64,000 bases of DNA. Origin: Streptococcus suis. GTDB lineage: Bacteria > Bacillota > Bacilli > Lactobacillales > Streptococcaceae. Positions 18,315 through 28,770 of this stretch are shown piece after piece. How positions within the stretch are numbered: position 1 is the first letter of the stretch; each line of letters opens with the position of its first letter. The DNA is taken from contig JAKTNI010000001.1 of assembly GCA_029593505.1 (NCBI GenBank), positions 304,773-368,772 of the forward strand. Direction: 5' to 3'. Below the pieces are notes generated by a model, which ran no database searches, was not told the origin of the DNA, and saw only the letters and a program-made list of their open reading frames with translations. A program made the translations under genes and the position numbers.

Positions 18315-19715
18315 ATGAGAAAAATTGCTTTTTGGTTTGTTGTAAATATTTTACTGGTTGGAATGGTTGTAGGACTAAGCTTTTGGCTTTATGGTCTTAT
18401 TCAAGATAAACAGGTCGCAAATTTTATTGAAGAGAAACAGAAAACGGTGCTGATTCGTGAAAAGGGGAATGTTCAAGAAGGGAATATCGGTAGCACCCAT
18501 GTTGTTGCAACTCTTCCAATGGATGACAGTGGACAAGTTCCTGAAGCTATTAAGGCAAGAATATTTTCTTATATCCAAAAATATGTGGGAAACAACAAAC
18601 CATCTGGACAAATCAAATCGCTTTTATTTGTCTCCTCAAAAGAAACAAGTACAAATTTTAAAAATATAAGAGCACGAGAAATCCAAGCAGAAAAGTACCG
18701 AGTGGATCAGTTGAAAATTCAAGAACAAGAAAAAATTTCCGCAGACTGTGTATTGCTGACACAAGATAATCAGTTATTTACGCTAGGAAGTTTTCTAACA
18801 AATTTGTCTGATGCAAGTAAAATCATGGAGTCACGATTGAGAGATACTCTAACAGCTAAGGGAATTGTAGCTGATGATATAGAAGCTAGTATGACAAAAT
18901 TTGCTACTTTAGACTTGACTTCCATATCATTTAGCTATAATGATAGCCAAATGACTATGCAGTTTCCTGAAGATTTTCCGAACATTTCTAACTTGTCCCT
19001 CCCTATATCAGATTTATATCCAGTCGTCAATAGTGAGTATTTAGCAGATGTAGATAAGCAGGGATATGACCAATATATAGCCAAAAAAGAAGCGGATAAA
19101 AAAGCCTCACGTCAAGTAGCATTAACGTTTGATGACGGACCCAATCCTGCTACCACACCGGTTGTCTTAGATTTATTGAAAAAATACAATGTTAAAGCTA
19201 CATTCTTTGTTGTTGGTAAAGCCATTGCTGGCAATGAAACAATTCTAAAGCGAATGGTAGCAGAGGGCCATGTGGTGGCCAATCATACATGGAATCATCC
19301 TAATTTAGTAAAAATTCCAATTGAGCAAGTTAAAAAGGAGATTCAAGATACTCAAGCAGCAATTGAGGCAGCGACGAGAATTCCCTCAACTATGGTTCGT
19401 CCTCCGTATGGTTCGGTCAATCAGGCTGTAATTGATCAAATGGGCTTACCATCTATTTATTGGTCAGTTGATTCTAAAGATTGGAAAAGTCGGAATGCTC
19501 AAGCTATTTTCCAAGAAGTTAAAGCTCATGTGTGTCCGGGAAGTATCATTCTTATGCATGATATTCATCAGCCGACGGTTGATAGTTTAGAATCTGTTCT
19601 ACAATACTTAACTGCTGAGAAATATAGTATGGTAACTGTTCCAGAACTACTTGGTACAGGATTGGATTCTCAACGCATTTATTATTCTAGAGAGTCGTCT
19701 GGTTTGGCACATTAA
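18315..19715 (+). CDS. pgdA: peptidoglycan N-acetylglucosamine deacetylase
   Basis: This membrane-anchored enzyme removes acetyl groups from peptidoglycan GlcNAc and so confers lysozyme resistance. The 466-residue protein has an N-terminal membrane segment (about 5-27), an extracellular linker region (about 40-260) and a C-terminal NodB domain. The NodB motifs are TFDDGPNP (271-278), NHTWNHP with H324 and H328, RPPYGS (362-367), VDSKDW and LMHDI. Length and architecture match the streptococcal PgdA. It is monocistronic by appearance. Confidence 0.93.
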   Translation: MRKIAFWFVVNILLVGMVVGLSFWLYGLIQDKQVANFIEEKQKTVLIREKGNVQEGNIGSTHVVATLPMDDSGQVPEAIKARIFSYIQKYVGNNKPSGQIKSLLFVSSKETSTNFKNIRAREIQAEKYRVDQLKIQEQEKISADCVLLTQDNQLFTLGSFLTNLSDASKIMESRLRDTLTAKGIVADDIEASMTKFATLDLTSISFSYNDSQMTMQFPEDFPNISNLSLPISDLYPVVNSEYLADVDKQGYDQYIAKKEADKKASRQVALTFDDGPNPATTPVVLDLLKKYNVKATFFVVGKAIAGNETILKRMVAEGHVVANHTWNHPNLVKIPIEQVKKEIQDTQAAIEAATRIPSTMVRPPYGSVNQAVIDQMGLPSIYWSVDSKDWKSRNAQAIFQEVKAHVCPGSIILMHDIHQPTVDSLESVLQYLTAEKYSMVTVPELLGTGLDSQRIYYSRESSGLAH

Positions 19716-19972
19716 AAGGAGGTCTATTGACTTTCTTTTTTTATGGTTGATGGCATTGATGAAATTACAAAACAATTTAGTTAGTGTTGTTTGATGAAAT
19801 GGAGAGCTCTTTGAATTTTTTTGATAATTGTGATAAAATAAGGCATTATATATGCGTTTTTATCTTGGAAAGATAACTTCTTATAGACACAGAATTTTTT
19901 GAATGAAAGGAGAATAAAATACTCCATTTCTTCAAAAAATGATACATACCGATTGTTTTGAAAGGAAAAAAG

Positions 19973-21979
19973 ATGACGAAACAACCATTTTATATTACAA
20001 CACCGATTTATTATCCTTCGGGGAAACTTCATATAGGTTCAGCTTATACTACGATTGCCTGTGATGTTTTAGCACGTTATAAACGTTTAATGGGATATGA
20101 TGTTTTCTATTTGACAGGTCTAGATGAACATGGACAAAAAATAGAACAAAAAGCAAAAGAGGCTGGTTTAACACCACAAGCTTACGTTGACGATATGGCG
20201 GATGGTGTAAAAGAACTCTGGAAGCGTCTTAATATCTCTTACGATAAATTTATTCGCACGACTGATGATTATCATGAAGAAGTGGTAGCTAGGGTTTTTG
20301 AAAAGTTACTAGCACAAGATGACATTTATCTGGGTGAGTATTCTGGCTGGTATTCTGTATCTGATGAAGAATTTTTTACAGAAAGTCAATTAGCAGAAGT
20401 TTTTAGAGACGATGCTGGTACGGTTATAGGTGGTATTGCTCCTAGTGGACATGAGGTTCAGTGGGTGTCAGAAGAATCTTATTTCCTTCGTTTGAGCAAG
20501 TATCAGGATCAATTGGTCGAGTTTTTCAAGTCGCATCCAGAATTTATTCAGCCTAGCGGTCGCCTCAATGAAATTATGAAAAACTTCATTGAGCCAGGCT
20601 TGGAAGATTTAGCAGTATCGCGTACGTCATTTACTTGGGGTGTCTCTGTTCCTTCTAACCCAAAGCATGTGGTGTATGTTTGGATTGATGCCTTGCTGAA
20701 TTATATGACAGCTTTGGGATACGATCAGAAAGAAAATGCACTCTATGACCAGTTCTGGAACGGTACAGTTTACCATATGGTAGGTAAGGATATTCTTCGT
20801 TTCCACTCTATTTACTGGCCGATTATGCTAATGATGTTGGATATCAAGTTGCCAAACCGCTTAATTGCTCATGGTTGGTTTGTTATGAAAGACGGTAAGA
20901 TGTCTAAATCTAAAGGAAATGTCGTTTATCCAGAGATGTTGGAAGAACGTTACGGTTTGGATCCGCTTCGTTACTACCTCATGCGTAGTCTTCCTGTTGG
21001 ATCGGACGGAACCTTTACACCTGAGGATTATGTTGGACGTATCAATTATGAATTAGCTAATGATCTTGGGAATTTGCTTAACCGTACAGTTGCTATGATC
21101 AATAAATATTTCGATGGAAAAGTACCGACTTTCGTAGCGAATGTAACGAAGTTTGATGCAGATTTAGAGTTCTGTGCAACAGAAACTATTAGAATGTTCC
21201 ATGCGTATATGAATGGCGTCAATTATCCAAAAGCTTTGGAGGAAGTTTGGAATCTTATTTCTCGTACCAATAAGTATATTGATGAAACAGCTCCGTGGCT
21301 ATTGGCAAAAAATGAAGCAGATAGAGATACATTAGCAGCTGTGATGTCTCACTTGACTGCCAGTCTTCGTGTAGTAGCTCATTTGATTCAACCATTTATG
21401 ATGACGACTTCAAATGCCATTATGGAGCAGTTGGGTATGGACAAGGTATCCTCACTTGAAGACTTGAAGTTTGAAGCACTTCCTACTGGTTTGACGGTAG
21501 TCGCCAAAGGAACCCCTGTTTTTCCACGTTTAGATATGGAGGAAGAAATTGCTTATATCCAAACTCAAATGGGAGAAAGTTCTGTGAATGTAACAGAAGA
21601 AGAAAAAAACGAATGGGATCCTGCTGCTGTAACACTACAAAATGAGAAAGCTACGATAAAGTTTGATGACTTTGAAAAAATAGAAATTCGTGTAGCTGAA
21701 GTGAAAGAAGTCAAAAAAGTAGAAGGTTCGGATAAGTTGCTTCAATTCCGTTTAGATGCCGGTGATGGTGAAGATCGCCAAATACTGTCAGGTATTGCGC
21801 AGTACTATCCGAATGAACAGGAATTAGTTGGTGAGAAAGTCCAGATTATTGCGAACCTAAAACCACGTAAGATGATGGGACTGTTAAGTCAAGGGATGAT
21901 TCTTTCAGCAGAGCATGATGGCAATTTGACACTGCTAACAGTGGATTCGTCTGTGCCAAATGGTAGTCAAATTGGATAG
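19973..21979 (+). CDS. metG: methionyl-tRNA synthetase
   Basis: The 668-residue class I aminoacyl-tRNA synthetase has the HIGH-like motif ([10 protein letters not shown]), KMSKS ([10 protein letters not shown]) and an appended C-terminal tRNA-binding domain (about residue 565 on, [11 protein letters not shown]). The zinc-knuckle cysteines of the E. coli type are absent from the connective peptide ([11 protein letters not shown]), as in the Bacillus-like form. The ATG at 19973 gives [11 protein letters not shown] behind GAAAGGAAAAAAG. The 250-bp leader has no T-box consensus. Confidence 0.97.
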   Translation: MTKQPFYITTPIYYPSGKLHIGSAYTTIACDVLARYKRLMGYDVFYLTGLDEHGQKIEQKAKEAGLTPQAYVDDMADGVKELWKRLNISYDKFIRTTDDYHEEVVARVFEKLLAQDDIYLGEYSGWYSVSDEEFFTESQLAEVFRDDAGTVIGGIAPSGHEVQWVSEESYFLRLSKYQDQLVEFFKSHPEFIQPSGRLNEIMKNFIEPGLEDLAVSRTSFTWGVSVPSNPKHVVYVWIDALLNYMTALGYDQKENALYDQFWNGTVYHMVGKDILRFHSIYWPIMLMMLDIKLPNRLIAHGWFVMKDGKMSKSKGNVVYPEMLEERYGLDPLRYYLMRSLPVGSDGTFTPEDYVGRINYELANDLGNLLNRTVAMINKYFDGKVPTFVANVTKFDADLEFCATETIRMFHAYMNGVNYPKALEEVWNLISRTNKYIDETAPWLLAKNEADRDTLAAVMSHLTASLRVVAHLIQPFMMTTSNAIMEQLGMDKVSSLEDLKFEALPTGLTVVAKGTPVFPRLDMEEEIAYIQTQMGESSVNVTEEEKNEWDPAAVTLQNEKATIKFDDFEKIEIRVAEVKEVKKVEGSDKLLQFRLDAGDGEDRQILSGIAQYYPNEQELVGEKVQIIANLKPRKMMGLLSQGMILSAEHDGNLTLLTVDSSVPNGSQIG

Positions 21980-21998
21980 GAATAAGAAAAAATACACA

Positions 21999-22025
21999 AA
22001 CGCACAGCTTTGCTGGGCGTTTTTT
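21999..22025 (+). terminator. terminator after metG, T-tract shared with the coiA promoter
   Basis: AACGC-CAGC pairs with GCTG-GCGTT over a TTT loop with one internal mismatch, followed by six T's (22020-22025). The T-tract leads straight into the cin-box-like sequence before coiA. Confidence 0.8.
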
Positions 22026-22032
22026 GCGAATT
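22025..22032 (+). promoter_or_regulatory. candidate ComX (SigX) cin-box of coiA
   Basis: TGCGAATT matches the streptococcal cin-box TACGAATA at six of eight positions. It is preceded by the T-run typical of these promoters and lies 20 bp before the coiA ATG. coiA is a ComX target in other streptococci, so the site makes functional sense, though it is not a perfect match. Confidence 0.6.
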
Positions 22033-22051
22033 AGTATAGTAAGGAGGGACT

Positions 22052-22987
22052 ATGCTAGTTGCTATGAATGAACATGGACAGTTGTTCAATCTTTTAGAAG
22101 ATACGAAACCACAAGGAACTTTTTATTGTCCGGGTTGTAGAGGAGCGGTGCGTTATAAAATGGGGAATGTACTGCGATCACATTTTGCTCACATTCATCT
22201 GAGAGACTGTCATTATTTTTCTGAAAATGAGTCGAAACAACACTTGTCTTTGAAATCTAAACTTTATAGTTGGTTGAGTGGTGAGGAACAAGTCGAACTA
22301 GAAAAATATTTGCCAGATTTGAGACAGATAGCAGATTTAATGGTAAATAATCGATTGGCTTTGGAAGTTCAATGTTCAACGCTGCCAATATCCCGCCTAC
22401 AAGAGCGAACAAGAGCTTATCAACAAGCAGGTTATCATGTTCGATGGCTACTGGGGAAAGATTTATGGCTAAAGGACACATTAACTAACTTGCACAAACA
22501 ATTTTTGTATTTTAGTCTTAATATGGGATTTCATCTGTGGGAATTAGATGATGATGGGGAAGAACTTAGGCTACGCTATCTTATCCATGAAGATTTACGG
22601 GGTAAAGTTCATTGCTTAACGAAAGTATTTCCATTCCATCAAGGAAGTTTCTTAGATATTCTACGATTACCATTTAAACAACAGCCAGTTTTTAGTCTAA
22701 AGTGCAAAATGGATAACACGATTTCTCGCTATATTGCGCAACAACTTTATTATCGCTCACCTAAATGGTTATCATTACAAGCAGAAGCCTATACGAAAGG
22801 AGAGAATTTGCTGAATAAAACGGCTACAGACTGGTATCCTCAAATACGATTACCACGTTCTTCTATTGGATTTGTTCAACTATCTCAAGGGTTGGAAGAG
22901 GTTTATAGTTCTTTTGATATATTTTATTCTCGCCAACGGAATCGATCCATGCAAATTTTGTATCCACCTAAGAAATATAAGTTTTAA
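22052..22987 (+). CDS. coiA: competence protein CoiA
   Basis: CoiA is a late competence protein needed for genetic transformation in streptococci. The 311-residue protein starts MLVAMNEHGQLFNLLED. Early on it has a zinc-ribbon-like CPGCRGAV with HFAH and CHYF, then a nuclease-like central segment (LEVQCSTLPISRLQERTRAYQQAGYHVRWLLG) of the type seen in CoiA and related restriction-endonuclease folds. An AAGGAGGG site precedes the ATG. The gene has its own cin-box and terminator. Confidence 0.92.
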   Translation: MLVAMNEHGQLFNLLEDTKPQGTFYCPGCRGAVRYKMGNVLRSHFAHIHLRDCHYFSENESKQHLSLKSKLYSWLSGEEQVELEKYLPDLRQIADLMVNNRLALEVQCSTLPISRLQERTRAYQQAGYHVRWLLGKDLWLKDTLTNLHKQFLYFSLNMGFHLWELDDDGEELRLRYLIHEDLRGKVHCLTKVFPFHQGSFLDILRLPFKQQPVFSLKCKMDNTISRYIAQQLYYRSPKWLSLQAEAYTKGENLLNKTATDWYPQIRLPRSSIGFVQLSQGLEEVYSSFDIFYSRQRNRSMQILYPPKKYKF

Positions 22988-22993
22988 AAATGT

Positions 22994-23029
22994 AAGCCTT
23001 TGCTTTTTGATGGAAAGTAGGGCTTTTTT
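22994..23029 (+). terminator. terminator after coiA
   Basis: AAGCC-GCTTT pairs with AAAG-GGCTT with small bulges, followed by six T's. Confidence 0.7.
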
Positions 23030-23060
23030 ATGTTAAAATGAAAGTCACGGAGGATTTATT

Positions 23061-24863
23061 ATGTCTAAACAACGTCACGAAATTGAAGAAAAATACCAGT
23101 GGGATTTATCAACAGTTTTCCCAACAGATGAAGCTTGGGAAATGGAGTTGAAAACTCTCCAAGCTGAAACGGAAAAGGCGCGTGATTATGCAGGTCATTT
23201 ATTGGATTCTGCGAAGAGTTTCTTAGAGATTAGCCAGACACAGTTAGAGTTGATGCGTCGTATTGAAAAACTTTATGTCTATGCTTCTATGAAAAATGAT
23301 CAAGATACACGTGAAGCTAAATATCAGGAATTTCAAGCTAAAGCGATTAGTTTGTACTCCTTATTTTCACAAGTATTCTCATTCTATGAGCCTGATTTTT
23401 TACAGATTACAGAAGAGCAATTAACACAATTTAAATCTGAGGAGCCTGCTTTAGAGCAATACGACCATCAGTTTGAAAAATTAATGGCAGGTAAGAAACA
23501 TATCTTATCTCAAGAAGTAGAAGAAGTTTTAGCAGCAACGAGTGAGATTTTTGAAGCACCGTCAAAAACGTTTTCGATTTTAGATAATGCTAGCTTGCGC
23601 TTTCCTGAAATTGCAGATGAAAATGGGCAACTCGTTCCCTTGTCGCATGGAAACTACATCACGTTTATGGAGTCGAAACATCGTGATGTTCGTCAAGAAG
23701 CTTATGAAACGCTATACGAGACATATGAGCAATTTCAGCATACCTATGCACAAACTCTTCAATCGAATGTTAAGGTTAATAATCTAAATGCTCGTTTGCG
23801 TAAATATCATTCTGCACGCCATGCAGCTCTTTCTAAGAATTTTATTCCTGAATCTGTCTATGATGCGCTTATAGCAGCTGTCAATAAACATTTACCTCTT
23901 CTACATCGCTACATCAATGTACGCAAGAAGTTATTGGGCATTGAAGATCTGAGAATGTATGATATATATACTCCGTTATCTGATACAGAGACCAAAGTTA
24001 CCTACGATGAAGCTTTAAAAACTTGTTCAGAAACGTTGACGATTTTGGGGGAAGAGTATTCTGATATTGTCAAAGAAGCTTTTGAAAATCGTTGGATTGA
24101 TGTTCAGGTTAATGAAGGAAAACGTTCAGGTGCTTATTCAGGTGGTGCTTATGACACGAATGCGTTTATGTTACTTAACTGGCAAGATACATTGGATAAT
24201 ATGTATACGCTTATCCATGAGACAGGCCATTCATTGCATTCAATGCTTACTCGTAAGAACCAGCCCTATGTCTATGGGCATTACTCTATTTTCTTGGCGG
24301 AAATTGCCTCAACAACCAATGAAAACCTTTTGACTGAAAAATTATTATCAGAAGTAGAAGATGACAAGACACGTTTTGCTATTTTAAATCATTATTTAGA
24401 TGGTTTCAGAGCAACTGTTTATCGTCAAACTCAGTTTGCAGAATTTGAGCAAGCTATCTATCAAGCAGATCAGGAAGGTCAAGTTTTGACAGCTGAGTTT
24501 CTAAATCATCTGTATGCGGAGTTAAACGAGAAATACTATGGCTTGTCAGCAGAAGAGAATCCACATATTCAATACGAATGGGCACGAATTCCGCACTTTT
24601 ATTACAATTTCTACGTTTATCAGTATGCCACTGGTTTTGCTGCAGCATCTGCTCTAGCCAATAAAATTGTGAATGGTAATCAAGAAGATAGGGAACAGTA
24701 TCTGAACTATCTTCGGGCAGGTGATTCAGATTATCCACTCAATGTTATTGCCAAAGCCGGTGTAGATATGACGAAAGAAGATTATTTGAATGACGCTTTC
24801 AAAGTTTTTGAAGCACGTTTGAATGAATTTGAAGCACTTATTGAAAAAGGTGTACATTTATAA
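23061..24863 (+). CDS. pepF: oligoendopeptidase F (M3 family)
   Basis: This cytoplasmic zinc peptidase cleaves oligopeptides of about 7-17 residues. The 600-residue length is standard, and the M3 zinc motif is [10 protein letters not shown] (from residue 386), with the third ligand glutamate in [11 protein letters not shown]. It begins 31 bp after the coiA terminator, an arrangement that recurs in streptococci. A strong GGAGG precedes the ATG. Confidence 0.95.
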   Translation: MSKQRHEIEEKYQWDLSTVFPTDEAWEMELKTLQAETEKARDYAGHLLDSAKSFLEISQTQLELMRRIEKLYVYASMKNDQDTREAKYQEFQAKAISLYSLFSQVFSFYEPDFLQITEEQLTQFKSEEPALEQYDHQFEKLMAGKKHILSQEVEEVLAATSEIFEAPSKTFSILDNASLRFPEIADENGQLVPLSHGNYITFMESKHRDVRQEAYETLYETYEQFQHTYAQTLQSNVKVNNLNARLRKYHSARHAALSKNFIPESVYDALIAAVNKHLPLLHRYINVRKKLLGIEDLRMYDIYTPLSDTETKVTYDEALKTCSETLTILGEEYSDIVKEAFENRWIDVQVNEGKRSGAYSGGAYDTNAFMLLNWQDTLDNMYTLIHETGHSLHSMLTRKNQPYVYGHYSIFLAEIASTTNENLLTEKLLSEVEDDKTRFAILNHYLDGFRATVYRQTQFAEFEQAIYQADQEGQVLTAEFLNHLYAELNEKYYGLSAEENPHIQYEWARIPHFYYNFYVYQYATGFAAASALANKIVNGNQEDREQYLNYLRAGDSDYPLNVIAKAGVDMTKEDYLNDAFKVFEARLNEFEALIEKGVHL

Positions 24864-24877
24864 TGAATAGTTGCTGG

Positions 24878-24900
24878 GTAACTACCTCAGGTGTAGTTAC
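24878..24900 (+). terminator. possible weak terminator after pepF
   Basis: GTAACTAC and GTAGTTAC form a perfect 8-bp stem over a seven-base loop just after the pepF stop, followed by TCACTTCTATTTTT, a weak T-tail. Confidence 0.4.
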
Positions 24901-25047
24901 TCACTTCTATTTTTATAACGGGTCAATATTGCAGTATGACATGTCCAATCATCTCTTAATGATCCAGCATTGTAAGAGGGATATGATCAATGATGTCAAT
25001 AATCATTTTAGTACATTAGTAAACATTATCTATGAAAAGGAGAGCGG

Positions 25048-25596
25048 ATGCTGACAGAAGAGCAATTGCAGGATATATTTGAAGTGGCAGATTTATTGTC
25101 TGATGGAAATAGGGAAATATTTCTTCAATTACGAGATGTTGTTTTTTCAAATGATCCGAATCAAATTCTTGAGTCTATGGAGCACATACTCACGCCTAAA
25201 GCTTTTGATAATTTTTTAGATCGAGTTGGAGAATCTGAAAAAGAAAACTTATGGCTGATTTTGATGTTACTTTTAGAGCGATTTGATTATGTTTTTATGA
25301 GAGATGCTGACAGTGAACTCAGTAGTTTTATTCATTCTTTTGATAGTCTCCAACAGGTACGACATGCAGGAATTTTGCTAAGTCTTGATTCGGAAGGTTT
25401 AGACGTGTCAGCTTCTATGTCTGAATGGGCAACAGTTCTGAATGATAAATACGTTCATGAGGGCTATTGTTTTGGAGCAATTGAGTTAACTAGCGAGTGT
25501 TATTATTTATTTTTCACGCAGCAAAAGAATTTCAATCGGATTCAAGAATTAGCTGATCTACTCGGATATCGTGTGGATTACGCTAAGTTTATCTAA
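25048..25596 (+). CDS. conserved-looking protein of unknown function (182 aa)
   Basis: I do not recognise this protein with confidence; it is reminiscent of the DUF6630 group. It is acidic, mostly helical at the N-terminus (EEQLQDIFEVADLL), with a mixed C-terminal half (GAIELTSECYYLFF). No signal peptide, membrane segment or catalytic motif is seen. AAGGAG at 25036-25042 and an ATG at 25048 give a well-formed start, and a bidirectional terminator follows, so it is a genuine gene. Confidence 0.72.
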   Translation: MLTEEQLQDIFEVADLLSDGNREIFLQLRDVVFSNDPNQILESMEHILTPKAFDNFLDRVGESEKENLWLILMLLLERFDYVFMRDADSELSSFIHSFDSLQQVRHAGILLSLDSEGLDVSASMSEWATVLNDKYVHEGYCFGAIELTSECYYLFFTQQKNFNRIQELADLLGYRVDYAKFI

Positions 25597-25600
25597 TAAA

Positions 25601-25627
25601 AAAAAGACAGGTTAGCCTGTCTTTTTT
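25601..25627. terminator. bidirectional terminator
   Basis: AAAAGACAGG and CCTGTCTTTT flank a TTAG loop, with runs of A on one side and T on the other. It serves the unknown gene on the left and the convergent helicase gene on the right, whose stop codon it overlaps. Confidence 0.85.
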
Positions 25628-26708
25628 ATACAGTATATAATGTCTGATTTTTTAACATCACTTCTTGTACTGTTGCATATTTTTTTAATTGTTTGAGTTC
25701 GTTAGAATCGGATACAAGAGTAATTACTAATCCCTCTTTCCCCATTCTTCCAGTTCGTCCAGCACGGTGAGTATAGGCTTCTTGATCAAATGGTACCTCA
25801 AAATTAAGGACACATTCGAGATTATCAATGTCTATACCACGGGCAACCATGTCTGTTGCAAGAAGAAGATTTAGTTCATTATTTTTAAAGCGTTCAATGA
25901 TAATTTTTCGGAATTTTACATTGACATCCGAAGCTAATGATACCGCATTAACACCGTTATAGAGCAATTTTTCTTCGCTAGCACCCAAGTCTGAAAGGCT
26001 GTTAAAGAAAGTTAGTGCGCGAAAGTCCGGTATATTAGCAAACTTGCGCAGTATTTCCAAACGTTGACGTTTGTCTACCATCATGTAACAATGTTGGATA
26101 TTATTTAATGTTTGTTCAGAAAAGTCAATGATTTCAATATCCTGTGAAATTTTTTGGCGATCAAATTTAGCTGTTGCACTCATGTAAATCAATTGATAAT
26201 CGCGAGGAGCATAGTGAATAATTTTTTCGACAAATGGATACTGTGAATCACTAAATAATTGGTCGAATTCATCTAAAATAATCGTATTGATATTCATCAT
26301 TTTGATTTTTTTCAACTTAATGAGTTCAAACAGTCGACCGGGTGTTCCGATTACAATTTCAGGTCCTTTTTTCAAGCGTTCAATTTGGCGTTTTTGACTA
26401 GAACCCGATAAAAATAGTTGACAATTTAATCCAAGCGTTTCCGACCACATTTTACAAACGTCAAATATTTGTCCAGCTAACTCCGTATTTGGAGCTAGAA
26501 TAAGTAACTGTTGGGATTTTTTAGGTGTTAAAGCTAATAAGCTAGGCCAGAGATAAGCTAGTGTTTTTCCTGTTCCAGTAGGACTGATAGCTAAAAGAGA
26601 TCGACCGCTGAAGATAGGGGAAAATGCTTGTGTCTGGATAGGAGTAAAGTTTTCAAATCCAAGTTGCTGTAGCTGGTCTATCCAGCTAGTAGGAAATTTA
26701 GTTTTCAT
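25626..26708 (-). CDS. DEAD-box-family RNA helicase (DEFD variant)
   Basis: This is a minimal helicase core of 360 residues with no C-terminal extension. The motifs run in order: Q motif with F and Q, SPTGTGKT (I), APNTELAGQ (Ia), GTPGRL (Ib), DEFD (II), SAT (III), ATDMVARGID (V) and HRAGRTGR (VI). The third residue of motif II is F instead of A. Similar short helicases such as Bacillus YfmL act in ribosome assembly or cold adaptation; a specific role is inference. Its start overlaps the end of the upstream oxidoreductase gene by 11 bases. Confidence 0.88.
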   Translation of the reverse strand: MKTKFPTSWIDQLQQLGFENFTPIQTQAFSPIFSGRSLLAISPTGTGKTLAYLWPSLLALTPKKSQQLLILAPNTELAGQIFDVCKMWSETLGLNCQLFLSGSSQKRQIERLKKGPEIVIGTPGRLFELIKLKKIKMMNINTIILDEFDQLFSDSQYPFVEKIIHYAPRDYQLIYMSATAKFDRQKISQDIEIIDFSEQTLNNIQHCYMMVDKRQRLEILRKFANIPDFRALTFFNSLSDLGASEEKLLYNGVNAVSLASDVNVKFRKIIIERFKNNELNLLLATDMVARGIDIDNLECVLNFEVPFDQEAYTHRAGRTGRMGKEGLVITLVSDSNELKQLKKYATVQEVMLKNQTLYTV

Positions 26709-27684
26709 ATGTATCCACCTTAAAGGTTATTCCTGCGTCTTTTCGCATAGTGTAGAGAGTTTGGTGTACTATTTGAGCACTATCTAGCCAGTTCTCTGCC
26801 AATTGCTGATTGTTTTCTTGGATCACTTGAGCAATATGTTGTGCTTCTTCTAACATAGAGTGGTTTGCTTGTTGGATTGGCAAAACAAGCTGTGTACCAT
26901 CGTGCTTTGTAAAAATAGCAGAGTGAATATACTGACAAGCATTGAGCGTCAAAGTTCCTTCACTAGTATAGATTTCACTTGGTAGGTTACTTGTTACATT
27001 TTTTCCAGCATGTATCGTAACATGGAAATCATTATAGAATAATTGTCCTATACCATTTAAATCAATACTAGATGGCAGTTGTTGAGCAGTATATCGTGCA
27101 GCAATAGGACTACCAAATAGACCGATAGCAGCATAAAGTGTGTAAACACCTAAATCCATGAGAGCACCACCAGAAAACTCAGTTGAAAAAATATTGGGTG
27201 TTTTTCCTGCTAACAATTCGGGCATTTTTGAGGAATATTTGGCGTAGCTAAAGTAGGCTCCTAAAATTGTTTTATCTGCTAAAAAGTCACGAATAACAGC
27301 AAAGGCTTTTTCCTGATAATTTCTAGCAGCTTCAAAGAGGAATACTCCTTTTTCTTTAGCAATGTTTCTTAATTCAGCTAACTCTTGTGGAGTAGATACC
27401 ATTGGTTTTTCGATAATTGCATGCTTTCCTGCTTTTAGTACAGCCTTAGCTTGTTTGAAATGTAAGGCATTAGGACTGGCAATATACACCACTTTCATAG
27501 GAGAGGAAAGAAACGCTTCAAGGTCAGTAAATACTGCTACGTTTTCATAGTGACTAGAAAAAGTCAAAGCAGTTTCTATTTTTCGTGAAAAAACAGCCCG
27601 TAGCTGATAATATGTGCTTAAATGGGCTGCCTCGATAAATCGGTGGGAGATGTTAGAAGTCCCTATAACACCAAATGGAATCAT
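26698..27684 (-). CDS. Gfo/Idh/MocA-family oxidoreductase
   Basis: The 328-residue protein has an N-terminal NAD(P)-binding Rossmann domain (GVIGTSNISHRFIEAA, a variant of GxGxxG) and the EKP motif (IEKPMV) of this family, then the alpha/beta substrate domain with GGALMDLGVY. The substrate cannot be told from sequence. It is transcribed with the helicase gene, an association I cannot explain functionally. It is divergent from udk, with a short shared promoter region. Confidence 0.87.
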   Translation of the reverse strand: MIPFGVIGTSNISHRFIEAAHLSTYYQLRAVFSRKIETALTFSSHYENVAVFTDLEAFLSSPMKVVYIASPNALHFKQAKAVLKAGKHAIIEKPMVSTPQELAELRNIAKEKGVFLFEAARNYQEKAFAVIRDFLADKTILGAYFSYAKYSSKMPELLAGKTPNIFSTEFSGGALMDLGVYTLYAAIGLFGSPIAARYTAQQLPSSIDLNGIGQLFYNDFHVTIHAGKNVTSNLPSEIYTSEGTLTLNACQYIHSAIFTKHDGTQLVLPIQQANHSMLEEAQHIAQVIQENNQQLAENWLDSAQIVHQTLYTMRKDAGITFKVDTYEN

Positions 27685-27766
27685 ATCTTCTCATTTCTTT
27701 GTTTTATTTTGTTCTATTATAACACGTTTCATGGTAAAATAGTATGGAAAATAAAAGGAGATGACG

Positions 27767-28396
27767 ATGACTCAAAAAACTATAATTATTGGTGTGACTG
27801 GTGGATCTGGTGGTGGTAAGACAAGTGTATCACGGGCTATTTTGGATAATTTTCCAGATGCTCGAATTTCTATGATTGAACATGATTCTTATTATAAGAA
27901 TCAGTCGCACTTGACGTTTGAAGAGAGAATATTAACCAACTATGATCATCCTTTAGCTTTTGATACTGATTTGATGATTTATCATATTGGTGAATTGCTA
28001 GCTGGTCGTGCAGTAGATATTCCGATTTATGACTATACGCAGCATACTCGATCTGAAAAAACCTATCATCAAGAACCGCAAGATGTCTTTATTGTAGAAG
28101 GTATCTTAGTTTTGGAAGATAAGCGTTTGCGTGATTTGATGGATATTAAGATTTTTGTAGATACTGATGATGATATTCGGATTATTCGCCGTATCAAGAG
28201 AGATATGGAGGAGCGTGGTCGTAGTTTGGATAGCATTATTGAACAGTATACGACAGTTGTAAAACCGATGTATCATCAGTTTATCGAGCCAACAAAGCGC
28301 TATGCGGATGTAGTGATTCCAGAAGGAGTGAGCAATGTCGTTGCGATTGATTTAATCAATACGAAAGTTGCGAGTATATTGAGACAGCGTAACTAG
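27767..28396 (+). CDS. udk: uridine kinase
   Basis: Udk phosphorylates uridine and cytidine using GTP/ATP in pyrimidine salvage. The 209 residues contain the P-loop GGSGGGKT near the N-terminus, EHDSYYK, the DHP motif (YDHPLAFD) and the lid arginines ([11 protein letters not shown]). The ATG at 27767 is chosen: AAGGAG at 27755-27760 directly abuts an ATG at 27761, leaving proper spacing only for the second one. A TGGTAAAAT promoter element lies just upstream. Confidence 0.94.
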   Translation: MTQKTIIIGVTGGSGGGKTSVSRAILDNFPDARISMIEHDSYYKNQSHLTFEERILTNYDHPLAFDTDLMIYHIGELLAGRAVDIPIYDYTQHTRSEKTYHQEPQDVFIVEGILVLEDKRLRDLMDIKIFVDTDDDIRIIRRIKRDMEERGRSLDSIIEQYTTVVKPMYHQFIEPTKRYADVVIPEGVSNVVAIDLINTKVASILRQRN

Positions 28397-28413
28397 TCAT
28401 GTTATATAATCGA

Positions 28414-28436
28414 AACGATTCGGTTTCCGAATCGTT
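28414..28436 (+). terminator. terminator after udk
   Basis: AACGATTCGG pairs perfectly with CCGAATCGTT around TTT, followed by GTTTCTT. Confidence 0.75.
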
Positions 28437-28500
28437 GTTTCTTACCTAGTCCTTTGAACTATGGTAGGCTGTATTGCAGATAGAGGGGAAAATAAAAAAT

Positions 28501-28770
28501 ATGACTGTGAAACAAATAATGAGCATGATCTTAGTTATATGGAATTTGATTGTTTTTGTCACTTATGGACTAGATAAGGGGAAAGCGCGAAAACATGCTT
28601 ACCGCATTTCTGAAAAGACTTTATTGCTTCTATCTTATGTCGGAGGAGGTCTCGGTGCATGGGCAGGGGGCACTCGTTTTCGTCATAAGACTCAAAAAAG
28701 ATCTTTTCAATTGGCTTGGGCAATAGGAGTAATGATTGACCTAGTTATCCTTTTTTGGATAATGAATTAG
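28501..28770 (+). CDS. DUF1294 small membrane protein
   Basis: The 89-residue protein has hydrophobic segments at about 4-22 and 70-88. Its central part, YGLDKGKARKHAYRISEKTLLLL, GGGLGAWAGGTRFRHKTQK, is the DUF1294 signature: a positively charged loop between membrane helices. Function is unknown. The ATG at 28501 is preferred over a TTG nine codons upstream because GAGGGG at about 28480 lies between them, though spacing is longer than usual. Confidence 0.82.
   Translation: MTVKQIMSMILVIWNLIVFVTYGLDKGKARKHAYRISEKTLLLLSYVGGGLGAWAGGTRFRHKTQKRSFQLAWAIGVMIDLVILFWIMN

Noticed and set aside
19716..19972. Possible T-box leader before metG
   Set aside because: The T-box consensus (AGGGTGGNACCGCG) and an anti-terminator are absent in this 250-bp leader.
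24863..25054. 63-codon open frame starting on the pepF stop
   Set aside because: It has no ribosome site, unusual composition (many Cys, His, Asn) and runs through a hairpin and the ribosome site of the next gene.
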